NCBI RefSeq assembly: GCF_030515985.1
Contig: NZ_CP100376.1
Coordinates: 351,275 to 359,402 of the forward strand
DNA: 8,128 nucleotides
Direction: 5' to 3'
From: Corynebacterium accolens
Lineage (GTDB): Bacteria; Actinomycetota; Actinomycetes; Mycobacteriales; Mycobacteriaceae
Part shown: positions 6,445-8,128 of the stretch, piece after piece
How positions within the stretch are numbered: the stretch's first letter is position 1
How the letters are laid out: the number at the start of each line of letters is the position of its first letter
The notes under the pieces: model-generated
Seen by the model: only the letters and a program-made list of their open reading frames with translations
Told to the model about the DNA's origin: nothing
The model's database searches: none
Translations under genes and position numbers: made by a program

Positions 6445-6460
6445 TGTGGTGTACCTCACC
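6445..6460. promoter_or_regulatory. GlxR (CRP-type) binding site upstream of ald
   Basis: TGTGGTGTACCTCACC matches the corynebacterial GlxR consensus TGTGANNTANNTCACA at 10 of 12 specified positions (mismatches at positions 5 and 16), including the central TA. GlxR is the cAMP-responsive CRP homologue of corynebacteria, and ald is a known type of target in C. glutamicum. The match is seen directly; binding is inferred. Confidence 0.55.
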
Positions 6461-6477
6461 TCCTTTCCAGACATAGT

Positions 6478-6495
6478 AATGCAATTTTTCGCATT
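6478..6495. repeat. Palindrome AATGC-N8-GCATT upstream of ald
   Basis: Perfect 5-base arms (6478-6482 and 6491-6495) around AATTTTTC, in an AT-rich patch of the ald control region. Shape and spacing fit a dimeric regulator. I compared it with the RamB consensus and the match was not good, so the regulator is unknown. Confidence 0.3.
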
Positions 6496-6506
6496 CCGCA
6501 CTAAAT

Positions 6507-6512
6507 AGGGGT
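6507..6512. promoter_or_regulatory. RamA-type motif AGGGGT
   Basis: Fits the RamA pattern (A/C/T)G4-6(T/C). It is followed by GAG, as is the second copy at 6568, so GGGGTGAG occurs twice in the ald upstream region 61 bases apart. RamA activates acetate and ethanol utilisation genes in C. glutamicum. Six bases match easily by chance; the pairing and the location raise the odds. Confidence 0.35.
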
Positions 6513-6513
6513 G

Positions 6514-6529
6514 AGAAATTAACATTTCT
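6514..6529. repeat. Palindrome AGAAAT-TAAC-ATTTCT upstream of ald
   Basis: Perfect 6-base arms (6514-6519 and 6524-6529) separated by TAAC, starting two bases after the RamA-type motif at 6507-6512. The compact AT-rich dyad looks like an operator for a helix-turn-helix dimer; I cannot name one. Confidence 0.3.
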
Positions 6530-6567
6530 TCACCGCCCAAAGTCCGGTTGTGCGGGTGTGGCATTTC

Positions 6568-6573
6568 CGGGGT
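6568..6573. promoter_or_regulatory. RamA-type motif CGGGGT
   Basis: Second match to (A/C/T)G4-6(T/C), within CCGGGGTGAGGG, far upstream of ald and close to the stem-loop at 6595-6645. It shares GGGGTGAG with the motif at 6507. Confidence 0.3.
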
Positions 6574-6594
6574 GAGGGACTTTTAGGCAGAGAT

Positions 6595-6645
6595 AAACCC
6601 TCCATTCCTGTGCGGGCGCTACGCCGTAAAAGGTATGGAGGGTTT
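6595..6645 (-). terminator. Large stem-loop ending the dnaJ-hspR transcript
   Basis: AAACCCTCCAT (6595-6605) and ATGGAGGGTTT (6635-6645) are perfect 11-base arms. The 29-base loop holds a smaller stem, GGCG-CTA-CGCC (6615-6625). On the minus strand the stem ends in GGGTTTAT, 39 bases past the hspR stop. On the plus strand it ends in GGGTTTTAG, so it may work in both directions. It separates the heat-shock operon from ald. Confidence 0.6.
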
Positions 6646-6657
6646 TAGTTGAGGTTT

Positions 6658-6674
6658 CTCGTCCGCAGGACGAG
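6658..6674 (-). terminator. Short hairpin just after hspR
   Basis: CTCGTCC-GCA-GGACGAG, a perfect 7-base stem with a 3-base loop, 9 bases downstream of the hspR stop. There is no U-tract, so it may be a pause or 3'-end stabilising hairpin working with the larger stem-loop at 6595-6645. Confidence 0.45.
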
Positions 6675-6683
6675 TTAGGCGGT

Positions 6684-7220
6684 TTATCCGGTTTCGCTAC
6701 CGTTGTTTCGGCGATTGCGTTTGCGATCGCGCGCGGTGCGCGGGCTCCACATCACCACGGAGGTAGACCGCGGAACGTGGACGAGCTCACCGCTGCGTTG
6801 AGAACGCACCGGGGTCCGCGAGCCTTGTGGGCCTTGTGCGCCGCGGGCGTGCTGCCCCTGGGCTTGGGGGTGCTGTGCCCCCGGGCGCTGCCCGGCGGCG
6901 AGCTGGTCGCGGAGGGTGCGGACCTCATCGGCAAGCGCATCGCGTTCGGCCTCGAGCTGGTCGCGCTCTTCGGTTAACTCGATGATGGATTTGATGCCGG
7001 CAAGGTTGACGCCATCGTCTTGCGACAGCGCCTGAATCTTGCGGAGCAATTCAATATCGCGATCCGAATAACGGCGGCCACCGCCGCGAGTGCGGGCCGG
7101 GGAGACCAAACCCATGCGGTCATAGGTGCGCAGGGTTTGGGCGTGCATCCCGGAAAGCTCGGCGGCCACGGAAATGACGTAGACCGCAGTGGCGGAGCCT
7201 TCTGCCTTTCCAGTACTCAT
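6684..7220 (-). CDS. hspR: Heat shock repressor HspR (MerR family)
   Basis: 178 residues. An N-terminal MerR-type winged helix-turn-helix runs from about 14 to 82 (VYVISVAAELSGMHAQTLRTY, then the wing with RTRGGGRRYSDRDIELL), followed by a coiled-coil stretch (about 82-108, EERDQLEAERDALADEV), a Gln/Gly/Pro-rich linker (110-135), and the end segment RSTSVVMWSPR (151-161), recognisable from actinobacterial HspR proteins. HspR binds HAIR repeats upstream of dnaK and represses the chaperone operon, with DnaK as co-repressor. Its target promoter is not in the window. The ATG at 7220 has AGGAGGT 10 bases upstream (7231-7237 on the plus strand); a GTG at 7232 overlaps that ribosome site and is rejected. 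It follows dnaJ by 20 bases, hence in the same operon. Two stem-loops follow it. Confidence 0.95.
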   Translation of the reverse strand: MSTGKAEGSATAVYVISVAAELSGMHAQTLRTYDRMGLVSPARTRGGGRRYSDRDIELLRKIQALSQDDGVNLAGIKSIIELTEERDQLEAERDALADEVRTLRDQLAAGQRPGAQHPQAQGQHARGAQGPQGSRTPVRSQRSGELVHVPRSTSVVMWSPRTARDRKRNRRNNGSETG

Positions 7221-7240
7221 TGTGCAATGCACCTCCTGCC

Positions 7241-8128
7241 TTAATTGCTCTCCGCGCCGGCCCAGTCTGCGCGGGGATTAAAGCCAGAGTCCTTTTCGGC
7301 TTGTGCATAGGTACGCAGGGCGCTGGAGGCCGCGGCATCGAGCTTGGAAGGCACGGTGACCTGCACGCTCACCAAGAGGTCGCCAGCCTTGCCGGCGCGC
7401 TTGGCAATGCCGCGCCCACGCACGCGCAGGGTGCGGCCATCCGGGGTGCCAGCCGGGATCTTCACGCGGACCGGGCTATCCAAGGTAGGAACCGTGATGG
7501 TGTCACCAAGGGCGAGCTCGGCAAACGAGACGGGGACGGTGATGTGGATATCGTCGCCGTCGCGGGTAAAGACCTTGTCAGGCCTGACGGTGACCGCAAC
7601 GAAGAGGTCACCGGCCGGGGTGCCATTCGGGCCTGCCTCGCCTTGGCCGGCGATACGGACCTTTTGGCCGTCGATGACGCCGGCGGGGATGCGGACCGTG
7701 ATGTTCCGGGTGCGGTGCACCGTTCCGGTGCCGTTGCAGTCTGGGCACGGATCTGTGATGCGGCGGCCCGTGCCATCGCAATCCTTGCACGGCGCGGAGA
7801 AGCCGAAGGCACCGCGGTTTTCCGAGGTGTATCCGGAGCCATTGCAGGTCCCGCACGTTGAGGTCTTGCCGGAGGAAGAACCCGAGCCATGGCACGTGGT
7901 GCACGGCGCGTTACCGCTTAAGGCCAGCGGGATGGTGGTCCCCTTGGCGGCCTCGCGGAAATCGAGGGTTATTTCCGTTTCGACGTCGGCCCCCCGCGAC
8001 GGTTTAGCTGAGTGGCCAGCACTACCGCTGCGGTTGAAAACGCTACCGAAGATATCCCCAAAACCGCCGCCTTGAGACGATCCTCCAGTGGCACCTCCGA
8101 AGAGGTCCGAGAGGTCGAAGTCTTGCGC
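7241..8128 (-). CDS. dnaJ: Chaperone DnaJ (type I Hsp40), N-terminal part outside the window
   Basis: 295 C-terminal residues are visible of a protein usually near 390; the J domain with HPD is cut off by the window edge. The visible part starts in the Gly/Phe-rich region ([22 protein letters not shown]). The complete zinc-binding domain follows with four CxxCxGxG motifs: CTTCHGSG (76-83 of the visible part), CGTCNGSG (92-99), CKDCDGTG (114-121) and CPDCNGTG (128-135). The two C-terminal beta-sandwich domains come next ([18 protein letters not shown]; later [17 protein letters not shown]), so this is a full type I co-chaperone. DnaJ delivers unfolded clients to DnaK and stimulates its ATPase. 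A GTG at 7720 is internal, not a start. The linkage to hspR 20 bases downstream marks it as the dnaJ of the dnaK operon rather than the second, HrcA-linked copy many actinobacteria carry. Confidence 0.95.
   Translation of the reverse strand, partial: AQDFDLSDLFGGATGGSSQGGGFGDIFGSVFNRSGSAGHSAKPSRGADVETEITLDFREAAKGTTIPLALSGNAPCTTCHGSGSSSGKTSTCGTCNGSGYTSENRGAFGFSAPCKDCDGTGRRITDPCPDCNGTGTVHRTRNITVRIPAGVIDGQKVRIAGQGEAGPNGTPAGDLFVAVTVRPDKVFTRDGDDIHITVPVSFAELALGDTITVPTLDSPVRVKIPAGTPDGRTLRVRGRGIAKRAGKAGDLLVSVQVTVPSKLDAAASSALRTYAQAEKDSGFNPRADWAGAESN

Noticed and set aside
6351..6683. HspR-binding HAIR repeat (CTTGAGT-N7-ACTCAAG) or additional small gene in the ald-hspR gap
   Set aside because: I found no HAIR half-sites here, and no frame with a start, ribosome site and coding composition; the region is regulatory and terminator sequence.
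7220..8075. 213- and 243-aa plus-strand frames over dnaJ
   Set aside because: The minus strand encodes a full zinc-finger DnaJ; these frames are complementary shadows without a domain.

Overview
The window looks like a stretch of a Corynebacterium chromosome (Actinomycetota). The strongest evidence is the right end, where dnaJ, hspR and an ExaC/AldB-type aldehyde dehydrogenase lie in the same order and orientation that I recall for the heat-shock locus of Corynebacterium glutamicum (dnaK-grpE-dnaJ-hspR-ald). High GC content, GC-rich third codon positions and long antisense shadow frames fit this. I cannot name the species.

Layout, left to right. (1) Bases 1-1181 (+): the 3' part of an FAD/NAD(P)-dependent monooxygenase-like flavoprotein; its start lies outside the window. 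(2) 1239-2471 (+): a globin domain joined to a ferredoxin-reductase-like domain, in the manner of a flavohemoglobin but with altered haem-distal and FAD-contact residues. (3) 2468-3283 (-): a nitrilase-superfamily amidohydrolase, convergent with gene 2 and sharing 4 bases at the stop codons. (4) 3376-4815 (+): an 87-aa helical protein overlapping (ATGA) a DUF1023 alpha/beta hydrolase whose gene is split by an apparent one-base insertion in a run of five G (3879-3883). (5) 4830-6350 (-): aldehyde dehydrogenase ald. (6) 6351-6683: a 333-base regulatory region with a good GlxR-type site, two RamA-type motifs, two unassigned palindromes and the stem-loops that end the heat-shock operon. (7) 6684-7220 (-): hspR. 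(8) 7241-8128 (-): dnaJ, lacking its J domain because the window ends.

How the genes work together: dnaJ and hspR form the tail of a chaperone operon, HspR being the usual repressor of that operon with DnaK as co-repressor. ald is separated from it by terminators and carries its own carbon-source-type control region. The flavoprotein and the globin-reductase probably form a redox gene pair. The small helical protein and the DUF1023 hydrolase are translationally coupled and probably one functional unit.

The points I would look at first are the frameshift in the DUF1023 gene, two perfect DnaA boxes (2304-2312 and 3313-3321) away from any visible replication gene, one of them on the predicted -35 element of the nitrilase gene, and the divergent active-site residues of the globin-reductase. 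I found no tRNA, rRNA, CRISPR array or insertion sequence.
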